Shown here: positions 8,838 through 18,341 of the stretch, in pieces
Numbering within the stretch: the first letter of the stretch is position 1
Layout: every line of letters starts with the position of its first letter
Source: Sphingomonas limnosediminicola
Lineage (GTDB): Bacteria > Pseudomonadota > Alphaproteobacteria > Sphingomonadales > Sphingomonadaceae
Length of the DNA: 64,000 nt
Direction: 5' to 3'
Assembly: GCF_039537965.1 (NCBI RefSeq)
Contig: NZ_BAABBM010000001.1
Coordinates: 1,364,001-1,428,000 of the forward strand
Made by a program: the position numbers and the translations under genes
The notes under the pieces: model-generated
The model's input: the letters and a program-made list of their open reading frames with translations, nothing else
Database searches by the model: none
Told to the model about the DNA's origin: nothing

Positions 8838-9892
8838 CGATGGCCGAGCTCTGGACTCAATCGGCACACTGGGGCCTCGCGCTTTTCCCCGTTCTCGTTC
8901 TTCTCGGCATGTTCGTCTGGCTCGACGCCTTCAAGCTGATGAGCTTCCGAGAGATTGTCTTCCTGTTGCTGCTCGGTGGTGTCGGCGCCCTCGCCGCGTG
9001 GCCGCTCGCGGGCCGCATGCTCGACACGCTTCCGATCGGCTTCTCGAACTACAGCCGGTTCGTCGCGCCCTGGATCGAGGAAGCGATCAAGGCGGCAATC
9101 ATCATCATCCTCTTCCGCTTGAACCGCATCGGCTACAAGCTCGACGCGGTCATTTCAGGGTTCGCGATCGGCGCTGGGTTCTCAGTCGTCGAGAACATCT
9201 TCTACCTCGTCCGCTTCCCCGATTACGGCCCCGGTACTTGGCTCGTCCGTGGGCTCGGCACTGCAGTCATGCACGGAACCACGTTGGCCATCCTGGCCGC
9301 AACCGCGCACGAATTTGCCGAGCGCGAGACGCGCGAGGCGTCGGGCGATTTCGACTTTCGTTTGTGGTGGTTCCTGCCGGGCTATCTGATCGCCGTCGCG
9401 CTCCACACCACCTTCAACCAATTCCCTGAACGACCGATGCTTGCGATGATGGGGGCCGCCCTGTTCGCGCCGATCGCGCTAATGGCGATCTTCAACTTCG
9501 GAACGACCGAAACGCATCAATGGCTGACCGTTGAATCCGCCGAGCACAAGAGGCAGCTGGAGGCGCTTCGGTCGGGCAAATGGCCCGAAGGACCCGCCGG
9601 ACGAAAGATTGCGTCCCTGGCCCAGCGTTCGGACGCCGACCAGGCGCAGCGCATTCGTCGCTATTGGGAACTCCAGGCCTATATCGTTGCCGAAGCCGAA
9701 GAGACCATGATGGAAGAAGCGGCCGGCGATGCCGAATTCGACAAGGCCGAGATCAGGGCTGCCTTCAAGGAGCTTCGCGAACTCAAGCAAGGGCTCGGCC
9801 GAAGCACCTACGTTGAACTCCGGCGTCTTCTGCCCTTCAGCCGCAATGACGAATGGGAAGTCTCGGAATTGCGCCAGCGCCTGAAAGACTAA
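8834..9892 (+). CDS. PrsW-type glutamic intramembrane protease
   Basis: This 352-residue polytopic membrane protein has about seven hydrophobic segments in the first 230 residues and a soluble, charged helical C-terminal tail. The PrsW/CPBP-type signatures are present: the EE pair (Glu82-Glu83) in APWIEEAIKAA, the SVVENIFY helix, the conserved His in AVMHGTT, and LHTTFNQ. In the family these build a glutamic intramembrane protease that cuts membrane-anchored anti-sigma factors or other single-pass proteins. No anti-sigma factor is nearby. The closest single-pass candidate is the Ala-repeat protein two genes upstream. A GTG at 8834 or an ATG at 8840 may start it; both overlap or adjoin the previous stop. 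Confidence 0.85.
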   Translation: MTMAELWTQSAHWGLALFPVLVLLGMFVWLDAFKLMSFREIVFLLLLGGVGALAAWPLAGRMLDTLPIGFSNYSRFVAPWIEEAIKAAIIIILFRLNRIGYKLDAVISGFAIGAGFSVVENIFYLVRFPDYGPGTWLVRGLGTAVMHGTTLAILAATAHEFAERETREASGDFDFRLWWFLPGYLIAVALHTTFNQFPERPMLAMMGAALFAPIALMAIFNFGTTETHQWLTVESAEHKRQLEALRSGKWPEGPAGRKIASLAQRSDADQAQRIRRYWELQAYIVAEAEETMMEEAAGDAEFDKAEIRAAFKELRELKQGLGRSTYVELRRLLPFSRNDEWEVSELRQRLKD

Positions 9893-9989
9893 GAGGTCCT
9901 TTTCACTGGCGTCATTAATCCAAAATAAACCATATCCACCTAGCCCTTACTCATAGGCCGGCCGTTATCCGGTGCCTCGGGAGGGCTTA

Positions 9990-10763
9990 GTGCAGGCGGT
10001 TATTCTTGCGGGGGGTCTGGGCACCCGATTGGGAGAGGAGACGTCAGTCCGTCCCAAGCCAATGGTCGAGATCGGCGGGATGCCGATCCTCTGGCACATC
10101 ATGAAAATCTTTTCGGCCCATGGCGTGAACGACTTCGTCGTCTGCCTCGGTTATAAGGGCTATATCGTGAAGGAGTTCTTCGCGAACTACTTCCTCCACA
10201 CCGCCGATGTCACGATTGACCTTCGTTACAACACAACGCAGATCCACCAAAATTGGAGCGAACCGTGGCGGATCACGCTGGTGGAAACCGGCGCTGAAAC
10301 GATGACCGGCGGCCGCCTGAAGGCGGTCAGCAAATATCTCCGCTCTGACGAACCCTTCTGTTTCACCTACGGCGACGGTGTTGCAGCAGTCGACATCTCG
10401 CGACTCATCGAATTTCACAAGGAACAGGGCCGCAAGGCAACCGTGACGGCGGTTGCGCCCCCGGGACGGTTCGGCAAGCTCGAATTCAACGGCGATGCCA
10501 AAAAGGTGAAGAGCTTCTGCGAGAAGCCAGCCGGCGATGGCGACCTCATCAACGGCGGTTTCTTCGTCCTCGATCCGTCGGTCATCGACCTGATCGATGG
10601 TCCCGATACCGTTTGGGAACAGGGGCCGCTCGAGGCATTGGCGTCGATGGGCGAGCTTTCCGCTTACCACCACGATGGCTTTTGGCAGCCGATGGATACG
10701 CTGCGCGACAAGATTCACCTCGAAGGCCTGTGGGCTGAGGGAGCTCCGTGGAAATGCTGGTGA
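9990..10763 (+). CDS. rfbF: Glucose-1-phosphate cytidylyltransferase
   Basis: It makes CDP-glucose from CTP and glucose-1-phosphate, the entry step to CDP-3,6-dideoxyhexoses. The nucleotidyltransferase signature (ILAGGLGTRLGEET, then RPKPMVEIGG) is at the extreme N-terminus, followed by the family-typical DVTIDLRYN and FCFTYGDGVA segments. The 257-residue length is normal. The GTG at 9990 is preferred because GGGAGG lies just upstream; an earlier in-frame GTG at 9972 lacks this. It begins a run of overlapping genes: rfbG starts 16 bases before this stop. The preceding ~97-base gap is AT-richer and likely holds the operon promoter. Confidence 0.93.
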   Translation: MQAVILAGGLGTRLGEETSVRPKPMVEIGGMPILWHIMKIFSAHGVNDFVVCLGYKGYIVKEFFANYFLHTADVTIDLRYNTTQIHQNWSEPWRITLVETGAETMTGGRLKAVSKYLRSDEPFCFTYGDGVAAVDISRLIEFHKEQGRKATVTAVAPPGRFGKLEFNGDAKKVKSFCEKPAGDGDLINGGFFVLDPSVIDLIDGPDTVWEQGPLEALASMGELSAYHHDGFWQPMDTLRDKIHLEGLWAEGAPWKCW

Positions 10764-11842
10764 GCCCCGCATCCTGGCAGGGCCGCCGCGTCCTCGTCAC
10801 CGGTCACACCGGGTTCAAGGGCGGCTGGCTGTCACTGTGGCTGAACCAGCTGGGCGCAGACGTGACCGGCTTCTCGTTGCCGGCGCCGACTGAGCCGAGC
10901 CTCTTCGAACAAGCGCGCCTTGGCGAACTGGTCCGCCATGTCGAAGGCGACGTCCGCGACCAAGCCGCTGTCGACGCCGTCATCCGCGACACCCGGCCCG
11001 AGATGGTCTTTCATCTCGCCGCGCAGCCGCTTGTCCGCTACTCCTACGACGCGCCCGTCGAGACATTCGGAACGAACGTCATGGGCACGGTTCACGTCCT
11101 CGAGGCTTGCCGCAAGGTGGACAGCGTCAAGGGCATCGTCTGCGTCACGAGTGACAAGTGCTACGAGAACCGCGAGTGGCTCTGGCCATATCGCGAAGCC
11201 GACCCGATGGGCGGCCACGATCCCTACAGCGCCAGCAAAGGCGCTGCCGAGCTCGTCATTTCCGCTTACCGCCGCAGCTACTTCGGGACGGGCGCACGGG
11301 TTGCATCGGTCCGCGCTGGCAATGTCATCGGCGGCGGCGATTGGGCGACCGATCGTCTATTACCGGACATCATCCGCTCACTGCTTGCGGGCCAGTCCCC
11401 GCAAATCCGAAATCCGGACTCGATCCGACCGTGGCAGCATGTGCTCGAAGCCCTGTCAGGCTATCTGATGATAGGTGAGCGGCTGCTCGCGGGTCACGAT
11501 GCATCGGCATGCGCTTGGAATTTCGGCCCGTCAGACGACGATACTCAGCCTGTCAGCTGGATCGTCGACCAGATGCTCGCGGCATGGCCGGAGCGGATTG
11601 GCTGGGAGTATCCGGAAGGCGTCCAGCCGCATGAAGCAGTCCTGCTCAAGCTGGACTCCAGTAAGGCGCGTACCGAGCTCGGTTGGCGGCCCCGCTTTCG
11701 CCTTAAGGAAGCTCTTCAGAAGATCATTGAATGGCACATCGCCGTCGCTGCTGGCGAAGACGCCCGCATGGTCAGCCTGCGCCAGCTCAGCGCATATGAA
11801 AAGTCGGGGGAGACCCTGGTGAATGAAGCGCGTGCAGCATGA
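10748..11842 (+). CDS. rfbG: CDP-glucose 4,6-dehydratase
   Basis: A 364-residue extended SDR enzyme that converts CDP-glucose to CDP-4-keto-6-deoxyglucose. It has the NAD-binding motif [10 protein letters not shown] (near residue 17), the [13 protein letters not shown] segment and the catalytic YxxxK in [11 protein letters not shown], all characteristic of RfbG. The C-terminal WNFGPSDDD and LGWRPRFRL stretches also fit the family. It overlaps rfbF by 16 bases and its TGA overlaps the rfbH ATG, so rfbFGH are translationally coupled. A GTG at 10748 or an ATG at 10754 could start it; GGGAG before the GTG favours the former. Confidence 0.94.
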   Translation: MEMLVSPASWQGRRVLVTGHTGFKGGWLSLWLNQLGADVTGFSLPAPTEPSLFEQARLGELVRHVEGDVRDQAAVDAVIRDTRPEMVFHLAAQPLVRYSYDAPVETFGTNVMGTVHVLEACRKVDSVKGIVCVTSDKCYENREWLWPYREADPMGGHDPYSASKGAAELVISAYRRSYFGTGARVASVRAGNVIGGGDWATDRLLPDIIRSLLAGQSPQIRNPDSIRPWQHVLEALSGYLMIGERLLAGHDASACAWNFGPSDDDTQPVSWIVDQMLAAWPERIGWEYPEGVQPHEAVLLKLDSSKARTELGWRPRFRLKEALQKIIEWHIAVAAGEDARMVSLRQLSAYEKSGETLVNEARAA

Positions 11843-13197
11843 ATACGATTACCCAATCTTCCCCGCTGCAGGCGGTGGCCGACCAAGCGCAGGACGAGGC
11901 GCAGTTCCGCGCGCTTATCCTCGACCTCGTCGGTGAATATGCACGTCGCCACCACGCGCCAAAGGAGTTCGTCCCCGGCCAAAGCCCGGTCCCCGTTTCC
12001 GGCAAGGTCTACGGCGCGCCTGACATGCAGAAGCTCGTCGATTCCGCGCTCGACTTCTGGCTGACGACGGGCCGCTTCAACGAAGAGTTCGAGTTCAAGC
12101 TCGCCGAGCGGATCGGCGTCCGCAACGCATTGACGACCAACTCCGGTTCGTCCGCCAACCTGCTCGCGTTCTCCTCGCTCACCTCGCACTATCTCCGCAG
12201 CGAGGCGCTGAAGCCCGGTGACGAGATGATCACCGTCGCGACCGGCTTCCCGACGACGGTGAACCCCGCACTGCAGTACGGCATCGTGCCGGTGTTCGTG
12301 GACACCGACATCCCGACCTACAACATCAAGCCTGACATGATCGAAGCCGCGGTCACCGACCGCACTCGACTCATCATGGTCGCGCACACGCTCGGCAACC
12401 CGTTCGACCTCGGCGAGGTCATGCGCGTAGCGGAGAAGTACAACCTCTTCGTTGTCGAAGACTGCTGCGACGCGCTCGGCGCCAAGTATGACGGCCGCAA
12501 CGTCGGCACGTTCGGCGACATCGGCACGCTCAGCTTCTACCCGGCCCACCACATCACCATGGGTGAAGGCGGCGCGGTGTTCACCGACAGGCCGCGCCTC
12601 AAGCGCGTCATCGAATCAATGCGTGACTGGGGCCGTGACTGCTGGTGCGCGCCGGGCATGGACAATACTTGCGGCAAGCGCTTCTGCCGCAAGCTCGGCG
12701 ACCTGCCCGAGGGCTACGATCACAAGTATACCTATAGCCACTGCGGCTATAATCTGAAGATCACGGACATGCAGGCCGCAGTGGGCGTTGCCCAGCTTGA
12801 CCGCCTCGACGACTTCATCGACGCGCGCCGCCGCAACTTCGATTTGCTGACCGAACTGCTGAAGCCGTTCGAGGATCGGCTGATCCTCCCGGAAGCCACG
12901 CCAAACAGCGACCCGTCCTGGTTCGGCTATCCGATCACGCTGCGCGAAGGCGCTGGCGTGGCCCGCGACGACATCGTGAAATATCTCGACGCTAATCGCG
13001 TCGGCACCCGCCTCCTGTTCGGCGGCAACCTTCTCCGCCAGCCGTACATGCGCGGCCGCGACGTCCGCGTCGTGGGCGACCTCACGAACGCCGATATCGT
13101 GACGGAGCGCACTTTCTGGATTGGACTCTATCCGGGGCTCGGCACCGACCATATCGCCTATACCGTCGAAAGGATCAGCGAATGTCTTTCGCGCTAA
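11839..13197 (+). CDS. rfbH: CDP-6-deoxy-4-hexulose 3-dehydrase (E1), PMP and [2Fe-2S] enzyme
   Basis: A 452-residue member of the DegT/DnrJ fold that removes the 3-hydroxyl of CDP-4-keto-6-deoxyglucose. Two features set it apart from aminotransferases. The usual Schiff-base Lys is His237 ([14 protein letters not shown]). The iron-sulfur pattern C-x57-C-x-C-x7-C is exactly present as Cys210, Cys268, Cys270 and Cys278. The enzyme needs a flavin/Fe-S reductase partner (E3, as in ascD/ddhD); I see none in this window, so it must be supplied from elsewhere. ATG overlaps the rfbG stop. The product, CDP-3,6-dideoxy-4-keto-glucose, is the accepted substrate of YerE-type enzymes, and a YerE-like gene is three genes downstream. 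Confidence 0.95.
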   Translation: MNTITQSSPLQAVADQAQDEAQFRALILDLVGEYARRHHAPKEFVPGQSPVPVSGKVYGAPDMQKLVDSALDFWLTTGRFNEEFEFKLAERIGVRNALTTNSGSSANLLAFSSLTSHYLRSEALKPGDEMITVATGFPTTVNPALQYGIVPVFVDTDIPTYNIKPDMIEAAVTDRTRLIMVAHTLGNPFDLGEVMRVAEKYNLFVVEDCCDALGAKYDGRNVGTFGDIGTLSFYPAHHITMGEGGAVFTDRPRLKRVIESMRDWGRDCWCAPGMDNTCGKRFCRKLGDLPEGYDHKYTYSHCGYNLKITDMQAAVGVAQLDRLDDFIDARRRNFDLLTELLKPFEDRLILPEATPNSDPSWFGYPITLREGAGVARDDIVKYLDANRVGTRLLFGGNLLRQPYMRGRDVRVVGDLTNADIVTERTFWIGLYPGLGTDHIAYTVERISECLSR

Positions 13198-13946
13198 TCA
13201 ACACCGACAATGCAAAGCCGCTCGGCCACGTCGAGCCTCTAGGCATTGATTTCAGCCGCTTTGCATCGCTGAAGGGCGAGTTCGAGGCCGAGGGCCTGAA
13301 CCGCGTCGAAATGGCGGCAGAAGCCATCTGGGCCGCGCGCCGTGGGCTCGATTATTTGGTCAAGATCGGCGGCTGCGAAGCCAAGTCGGACGTCGACTAT
13401 CTGCAGAAGCTGGGCATCCACAGCCTGGTCGCGCCGATGATCGAAAGTCCGTTCGCCATGTCGAAGTACATGGACACGCTGCCTGATGGTGCGTTCGACC
13501 ATGTCGGCGTCACCATCGAGACCTTCTATGCGGTCGAGCGGATCGACCAGATCCTCGACGCGGGCACCAAGCTCACCAACGTCACCATCGGCCGTTCGGA
13601 CCTCACCGCCTCGTTCGGCGGCAGCGGTACCAACTGCCCGGAGACGCTGGAGAAGACGCTCAAGGTTGCGCGCGCCGCCAAGGCCCGCGGGCTCGAAGTC
13701 ACGATGGGCGGGAGCGTCGACGCAATGACGCGCAAGATCATGCGCGAAGGTCACGAGCTCGCGACACTGCTCGACGCCGTCGAGACACGTAAGATCGTCA
13801 TGCGCATGGATCAGTTCATGCTCGACGGCACGTTCGAGGACTCGATCAAGGCCGAGTGCGAGCTGCTCGAGATCCGCATGCGTCCGATGCAGACGTCACT
13901 TGCAGCAATGAGCAAACGCCACAGTTCGATCCGGTCGAGACTCTGA
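13182..13946 (+). CDS. HpcH/HpaI (citrate-lyase beta-like) aldolase family protein
   Basis: A 254-residue TIM-barrel enzyme of the PEP/pyruvate class II aldolase superfamily. Recognisable pieces are [28 protein letters not shown] and [15 protein letters not shown], which match metal-site and substrate-site strands of this superfamily. Members cleave or form C-C bonds next to pyruvate or act as lyases on acyl-CoA. It overlaps rfbH by 16 bases, so it belongs to the sugar pathway. It may release or supply a 2-oxoacid used by the ThDP enzyme downstream, or add carbons to the sugar. Substrate cannot be read from sequence. The last ~25 residues look non-conserved. Confidence 0.75.
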   Translation: MSFALINTDNAKPLGHVEPLGIDFSRFASLKGEFEAEGLNRVEMAAEAIWAARRGLDYLVKIGGCEAKSDVDYLQKLGIHSLVAPMIESPFAMSKYMDTLPDGAFDHVGVTIETFYAVERIDQILDAGTKLTNVTIGRSDLTASFGGSGTNCPETLEKTLKVARAAKARGLEVTMGGSVDAMTRKIMREGHELATLLDAVETRKIVMRMDQFMLDGTFEDSIKAECELLEIRMRPMQTSLAAMSKRHSSIRSRL

Positions 13947-13954
13947 GCGGCGCC

Positions 13955-14671
13955 ATGGACCTCAAGATCGTCCTCGATTTCGACGGCGTGCTCTTCAACA
14001 GCGCGTTCGAAGCCTATTCGGTTTGCAACCACACGGTCGAGGGCGACGGCGACTTCCGAGAGCAGGTCGACTTCCAGGAGTTCCTCGAGTTCCGCGCCTA
14101 TGTCACTGATGCGTGGCAGTACCGGCGGCTCTACGATAAGTCGGTATTCAATCGTCATTTTGACCAGCTGCCGCAAATCGCCCCGGACGAGCACGATTGG
14201 CTGTTCGCGAAGCGGTTCTTCGAGGCGCGCAAAAGGATGATGGAGAATCCCGACTGGCCCAAGGTCATGTCGCCGTACGACTTCTTCTTCTTACTGAAGC
14301 CGCTGATGTCGCAGCACCCGGACCGATTCCATGTGCTGTCGACGCGCGACACCAAGTCGATCTCTCGGACGATGAGCTTCTACGGCGCGGGCGAAATCCC
14401 GATTTGCGGACAGGAAGACATTCGCCGCGAGGGTTCGAAGATCGACGTAGCGCGGGCTCATGGCTGGCTCGACGACGGCAAGCATCTCACCGTCTACGTC
14501 GACGACATGAACCACCATCTCGAGCCGTTCGAGGGTAAAGTCCACCTGCCGCTCCACGCGGACTGGGGCTACGATTCGAATGGCGACAGGAGCCTCAGCC
14601 AGCATCAGGTTCTGGCGATCATCCAATCCATGCTGAAGCTGCAGGCCAATGGATCAGCTAAAGTACAGTGA
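13955..14671 (+). CDS. HAD-superfamily phosphatase-like protein
   Basis: A 238-residue protein with HAD motif I at the very N-terminus (IVLDFDGVLFNS, nucleophile Asp8 and acid Asp10). A motif II candidate is HVLSTRDTKS, and the acidic motif IV is TVYVDDMNHH. It probably removes phosphate from a pathway intermediate or side product. The start at 13955 lies eight bases after the aldolase stop and puts motif I at residues 5-12 as usual; longer in-frame starts would overlap the aldolase. Its end overlaps the start of the ThDP gene by 23 bases. This position between a lyase and a ligase for C-C bonds is unusual and suggests a dedicated role. Confidence 0.72.
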   Translation: MDLKIVLDFDGVLFNSAFEAYSVCNHTVEGDGDFREQVDFQEFLEFRAYVTDAWQYRRLYDKSVFNRHFDQLPQIAPDEHDWLFAKRFFEARKRMMENPDWPKVMSPYDFFFLLKPLMSQHPDRFHVLSTRDTKSISRTMSFYGAGEIPICGQEDIRREGSKIDVARAHGWLDDGKHLTVYVDDMNHHLEPFEGKVHLPLHADWGYDSNGDRSLSQHQVLAIIQSMLKLQANGSAKVQ

Positions 14672-16421
14672 TCAGATCGGCGAATGGCTGAAGGCCGCCG
14701 GCTACACCCACTATTTCTACGTGGGCGGCGGCAATATCATGCATTTGACCGAGAGCCTTGACCGTTATCTCAAGGGCGTTCCGGTCGTTCACGAGGTAGC
14801 TGCCGGCATCGCCGCGGAATATTTCAACGAGATCGCTGCGCCGGCGAAGGCTTTAGCGCTCGTCACCGCGGGGCCGGGGCTGAGCAACATCGTCACTGCG
14901 ATGGCCGGGGCATATCTCGAAAGCCGCGAGCTACTCGTTATCGGTGGCCAGGTGAAAACTACCGATCTCGCCCGCGGAGAGATCAGGTCGCGCGGCATCC
15001 AGGAGATCGATGGAGTGGCACTGGTCGAGTCCACGACCAAGCTCGCTTACCGTTTCATGAAGCCGATCTCCGCGACGGAATTCCTGTCGAAGGTCGCCGT
15101 GAGCTGGACTCCGCGCAAAGGCCCGGTGTTCCTGGAAATCCCGCTCGACGTGCAGGCGGCGACGGTCGAGCGCGAATCTCTCCCAGCAGTCATGGCCCCC
15201 GCGCTTCCTGCGATCCGGGAAGGCGAGCTTCAGCGCGTCGTCGAACTCTATAACAAAGCCGAGCGCCCAATCCTTCTCGTCGGCGGCGGCGTGTCGTACG
15301 CCGCGGCCGAGCGGCTGCGCGAAACGATGCTCGCCAAGCGCATTCCGACGATGACTACCTACAATGGAGCGGATCGCCTCGACGGCGACGATCCTATCTA
15401 CCTGGGCCGGCCGAATACGTGGGGTCAGCGCAGCTCGAACATCATCATTCAGCAATCGGATCTGATCATTGCTGTCGGCACGCGTCTCGGCATGCAGCAG
15501 ACCGGCTTCAACTGGCAGGAGTTCGGCCGTGAAGCGACGATCGTGCAGATTGAAATCGACGAGGGCGAGCTAAACAAGGGCCATCCGGTCGTCGACCACG
15601 GCTATGCAGCTGACGCTGACGATTTCCTCGCTCGGTTCGTTGGCGAAAACCTTTCTGCGAAAGACGGCTGGCTGGAGCACGCCCAAAAAATCCGGGCCGC
15701 AATTCCTCGCGTCGAGAACGTCAACAACACCGGCCAAGGCTACATTTCTCCCTTTGATTTCATCGTGCGCCTCGAACAACTGACGCGCGCCGACGACCTC
15801 ATCATCCCGTGCAGCAGCGGCAGCGCCTTCACCCTCTCCATGCAGCTCTACAAACAGAAGTACGGCCAGCGCATGCTGACCAACAAGTCGCTCGCGTCGA
15901 TGGGCTATGGTCTGTCTGGTGCGATCGGCGCGTCGGTTGCGCGTCCGGACAAGCGCGCCTTCTTGGTCGAAGGCGATGGCGGCTTTGCCCAGAACCTCCA
16001 GGAACTGGGGACCGTAATGGTCAACCAGTGCAATCTGAAGATTTTCATCTTCCACGACCAGGGCCATGCGTCGATCCGCATGACGCAGCGCAGCTATTTC
16101 AAGGGCAACTATCTCGGCTGTGACCGGCAAACCGGGCTTGGGCTGCCCACGTGGTCGCGCCTATTCGGCGCGTGGGACATTCCAGTGATGGAACTCCCGT
16201 TAGACTTCGATAGCAACGAGGATTTCCTCTCCCGGCTCGAGAGCGAGGGACCTCAGGCATACATCGTTCCGATCGATCCGGAGCAAACCTATTTCCCTAA
16301 GATCAGCAGCCGGATCACCGCCACTGGTTCAATGGAGTCGAACCCGATCGACCGCATGACACCGGACCTGCCCGAGGAATGGTTCGAAGCAGTCCGGAAT
16401 CTCGAAACGGCAAGGCGATGA
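14649..16421 (+). CDS. Thiamine-diphosphate enzyme, acetolactate-synthase family (YerE-like candidate)
   Basis: A full-length 590-residue ThDP enzyme. The catalytic Glu49 sits in VVHEVAAGIAAEYF, the central domain is in place, and the cofactor motif is EGDGGFAQNLQEL with Asp443. ILHD-type loop residues follow (HDQGHASIRMTQ). Family members decarboxylate pyruvate or other 2-oxoacids and transfer the acyl unit to an acceptor. In yersiniose synthesis YerE, an acetolactate-synthase relative, adds a two-carbon unit to CDP-3,6-dideoxy-4-keto-glucose. Here the same rfbFGH genes precede it and a reductase follows, so a branched-sugar role is favoured over branched-chain amino acid synthesis. No ilvH-type small subunit is present. 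ATGA-type coupling links it to the next gene. Confidence 0.85.
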   Translation: MDQLKYSDQIGEWLKAAGYTHYFYVGGGNIMHLTESLDRYLKGVPVVHEVAAGIAAEYFNEIAAPAKALALVTAGPGLSNIVTAMAGAYLESRELLVIGGQVKTTDLARGEIRSRGIQEIDGVALVESTTKLAYRFMKPISATEFLSKVAVSWTPRKGPVFLEIPLDVQAATVERESLPAVMAPALPAIREGELQRVVELYNKAERPILLVGGGVSYAAAERLRETMLAKRIPTMTTYNGADRLDGDDPIYLGRPNTWGQRSSNIIIQQSDLIIAVGTRLGMQQTGFNWQEFGREATIVQIEIDEGELNKGHPVVDHGYAADADDFLARFVGENLSAKDGWLEHAQKIRAAIPRVENVNNTGQGYISPFDFIVRLEQLTRADDLIIPCSSGSAFTLSMQLYKQKYGQRMLTNKSLASMGYGLSGAIGASVARPDKRAFLVEGDGGFAQNLQELGTVMVNQCNLKIFIFHDQGHASIRMTQRSYFKGNYLGCDRQTGLGLPTWSRLFGAWDIPVMELPLDFDSNEDFLSRLESEGPQAYIVPIDPEQTYFPKISSRITATGSMESNPIDRMTPDLPEEWFEAVRNLETARR

Positions 16422-17401
16422 CCCGCTCCGCCCGACTCAGCGGACCGGCTGCCGACCTGTTGCGGACAGCGAGCGAGCGCATCGTCATCACGGGCGCGAG
16501 TGGCTGGATCGGCAGGGCCACGCTCGAACTGCTTTACAACACGCTGGGCGCGCAGCCTTTCGCCGAGCGTGTCTTCGCCTTCGGGTCGACTTCGCGAGTC
16601 ATCGATTTCAGGGCCGCCACGATCCAGCAGCGGCCCCTGCCCGCCTTGCTCGCGCTTCCCTGCCAGCCGACGCTCGTTGCCCATCTTGCCTTTCTCACCA
16701 AGGACAAGGTCGCCGGAATGGACGAGGCCGAGTACCGGCGCTTGAACAAGGGGCTGAGGCACACCGTCCTCGAAGCCCTCGACATGATCGGCGCGACCGC
16801 GGCCTTCGTCGCCTCATCAGGCGCGGCCGAACTCGCAGCAGTTCCTGAAGCATCGGCCGCGATGCGGCTTTACGGTGCGCTCAAGAAAGCTGACGAGGAC
16901 GCGTTCGCGAAGTGGGCCGTGGAGCACGGCCAACGTGTAACAATCGGGCGGATCTTCGCCCTTTCCGGACCGCATATCAACAAGCCTGAGACCTACGCTT
17001 TGGCTTCATTCATTGGGGACGCCATCGCCGGACGGCCGATCACGATTCGCGCCGATTTTCCCGTCTATCGTTCATATGTCGCAATCCGAGAGCTGATGTC
17101 GCTCGTCTTTGCTACAATGCTCGACGAGACCATCGACGTGCTACGCTTCTCGACCGGTGGCGAGCGGCTGGAGATGCAGGAGATCGCCCAAGTCGTCTCG
17201 GAAACCGTCGGTCCGGTTCGGATTTCGCGTCCGACGCTCAAGACCGGCACGCTTGATGAGTATGTCGGCAACGATGCCCATTACCGCCAATTGCTTCGCA
17301 AATATGGCGTCGATCATGTCCCCTTTGCGGAGCAGGTTGCCGAGACTGCGGCATCCTTCGAACCAAAACCCCACATCAAAAAGCGCCAGACACATGCTTA
17401 A
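16418..17401 (+). CDS. NAD(P)-dependent SDR epimerase/reductase (YerF-like candidate)
   Basis: A 327-residue extended SDR with a Rossmann motif near residue 22 (VITGASGWIGRAT) and a YxxxK (RLYGALKKADE) for catalysis. The end of the protein is adapted to a sugar-nucleotide substrate, as in NAD-epimerases. Its place right after the ThDP enzyme matches the reductase that reduces the added side-chain ketone in yersiniose synthesis, but epimerisation at another carbon is equally possible. The ATG at 16418 overlaps the previous TGA; the upstream in-frame ATG at 16379 would lie inside the ThDP gene and adds nothing conserved. Confidence 0.8.
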   Translation: MTRSARLSGPAADLLRTASERIVITGASGWIGRATLELLYNTLGAQPFAERVFAFGSTSRVIDFRAATIQQRPLPALLALPCQPTLVAHLAFLTKDKVAGMDEAEYRRLNKGLRHTVLEALDMIGATAAFVASSGAAELAAVPEASAAMRLYGALKKADEDAFAKWAVEHGQRVTIGRIFALSGPHINKPETYALASFIGDAIAGRPITIRADFPVYRSYVAIRELMSLVFATMLDETIDVLRFSTGGERLEMQEIAQVVSETVGPVRISRPTLKTGTLDEYVGNDAHYRQLLRKYGVDHVPFAEQVAETAASFEPKPHIKKRQTHA

Positions 17402-18341
17402 GAAAACGTCGGCACCGGAGATCTCAATCGTCATTCCTTGCCTCAACGAGGAGGAGAATGCGCGGGCCATCTGCGACGCGGTCATTGCGGAGGTGGAGAA
17501 GACCGGCTGCTCGTTTGAGTTGATCTTCATCGACAATTGCTCGTCCGACCAGACCGTTTCAATCATCCGCTCGATCTGCCACCGGGACGATCGCGTGAAG
17601 CTGATCGCCAACACGCGCAACTTCGGCCAGATGCGGTCGCCGACACATGGCATATACCAGGCCAAGGGCCGCGCCGTGATCAACATGTGCGCGGATTTCC
17701 AGGATCCTCCAGCCCTCATCCCTGAGTTCATCCGCCGCTGGCACGAAGGTGCGAAAATCGTTTTGGGCGTGCGCGAAACGGAGAAGTCCGGGTCAGTCCT
17801 GACTGCCTGCCGCAACGCATCTTACGCGCTGCAGCGCAAGTTCGGCGACTATCCGATCATTCCGAACGCGACCGGCTTTGGCCTTTACGACGCGAGCGTC
17901 GTTCGCGCGGTCGAGGCGCTGAATGAGCCGGAACCATTCTTCCGCGCGCTGCTGGTGGAGACCGGCTTTCCAATCGAGACCATTGCGTTCAAGCGTCCCG
18001 AACGCGCCGGCGGGAAGACCAAGAACAACTTCTTCTCGCTGCTCGACTTCGCGCTCTCCGGCCTAGCCGGATCGTCTCGCGGTCTGCTGCGCGTCCCACT
18101 CTACGTCGGCTTCGTCACCCTGAGCGTCACAGTCCTGTCGTTCGTTGGAGCGATATGGACAGCGCTGCACGGCCTCAGTCCGTTGATGTGGCTATTTGCG
18201 GGACTGCTCGAGCTCCAGTTCGGCCTGCTCTTCTTGTTCTTCGGTCTCGTCGGAGTGCAGATCCGCGCAATCTCCGACCGGACCCGGGGCACGCCGCTGG
18301 TCATCGAGCGGGAGCGCGTAAATTTCACGGAAGACGAATGA
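17394..18341 (+). CDS. GtrB/DPM1-like polyprenyl-phosphate glycosyltransferase (GT2)
   Basis: A 315-residue GT2 enzyme. The N-terminus has the ISIVIPCLNEEENA motif and the DFQDPP motif typical of polyprenol-phosphate sugar transferases. Two C-terminal membrane segments (about residues 233-255 and 265-290) match GtrB/ArnC/DPM1. It likely moves the finished sugar from CDP to undecaprenyl phosphate at the inner face of the membrane. It overlaps the SDR gene by eight bases and the gtrA-like gene by ATGA, giving the classical GtrA-GtrB pair. A third, membrane GtrC-type transferase that would attach the sugar to a glycan is not present nearby. Confidence 0.88.
   Translation: MLKKTSAPEISIVIPCLNEEENARAICDAVIAEVEKTGCSFELIFIDNCSSDQTVSIIRSICHRDDRVKLIANTRNFGQMRSPTHGIYQAKGRAVINMCADFQDPPALIPEFIRRWHEGAKIVLGVRETEKSGSVLTACRNASYALQRKFGDYPIIPNATGFGLYDASVVRAVEALNEPEPFFRALLVETGFPIETIAFKRPERAGGKTKNNFFSLLDFALSGLAGSSRGLLRVPLYVGFVTLSVTVLSFVGAIWTALHGLSPLMWLFAGLLELQFGLLFLFFGLVGVQIRAISDRTRGTPLVIERERVNFTEDE

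Noticed and set aside
14649..16421. Amino-acid biosynthetic acetolactate synthase (ilvB).
   Set aside because: No small subunit or other ilv gene is nearby and the gene is embedded in a CDP-sugar operon.
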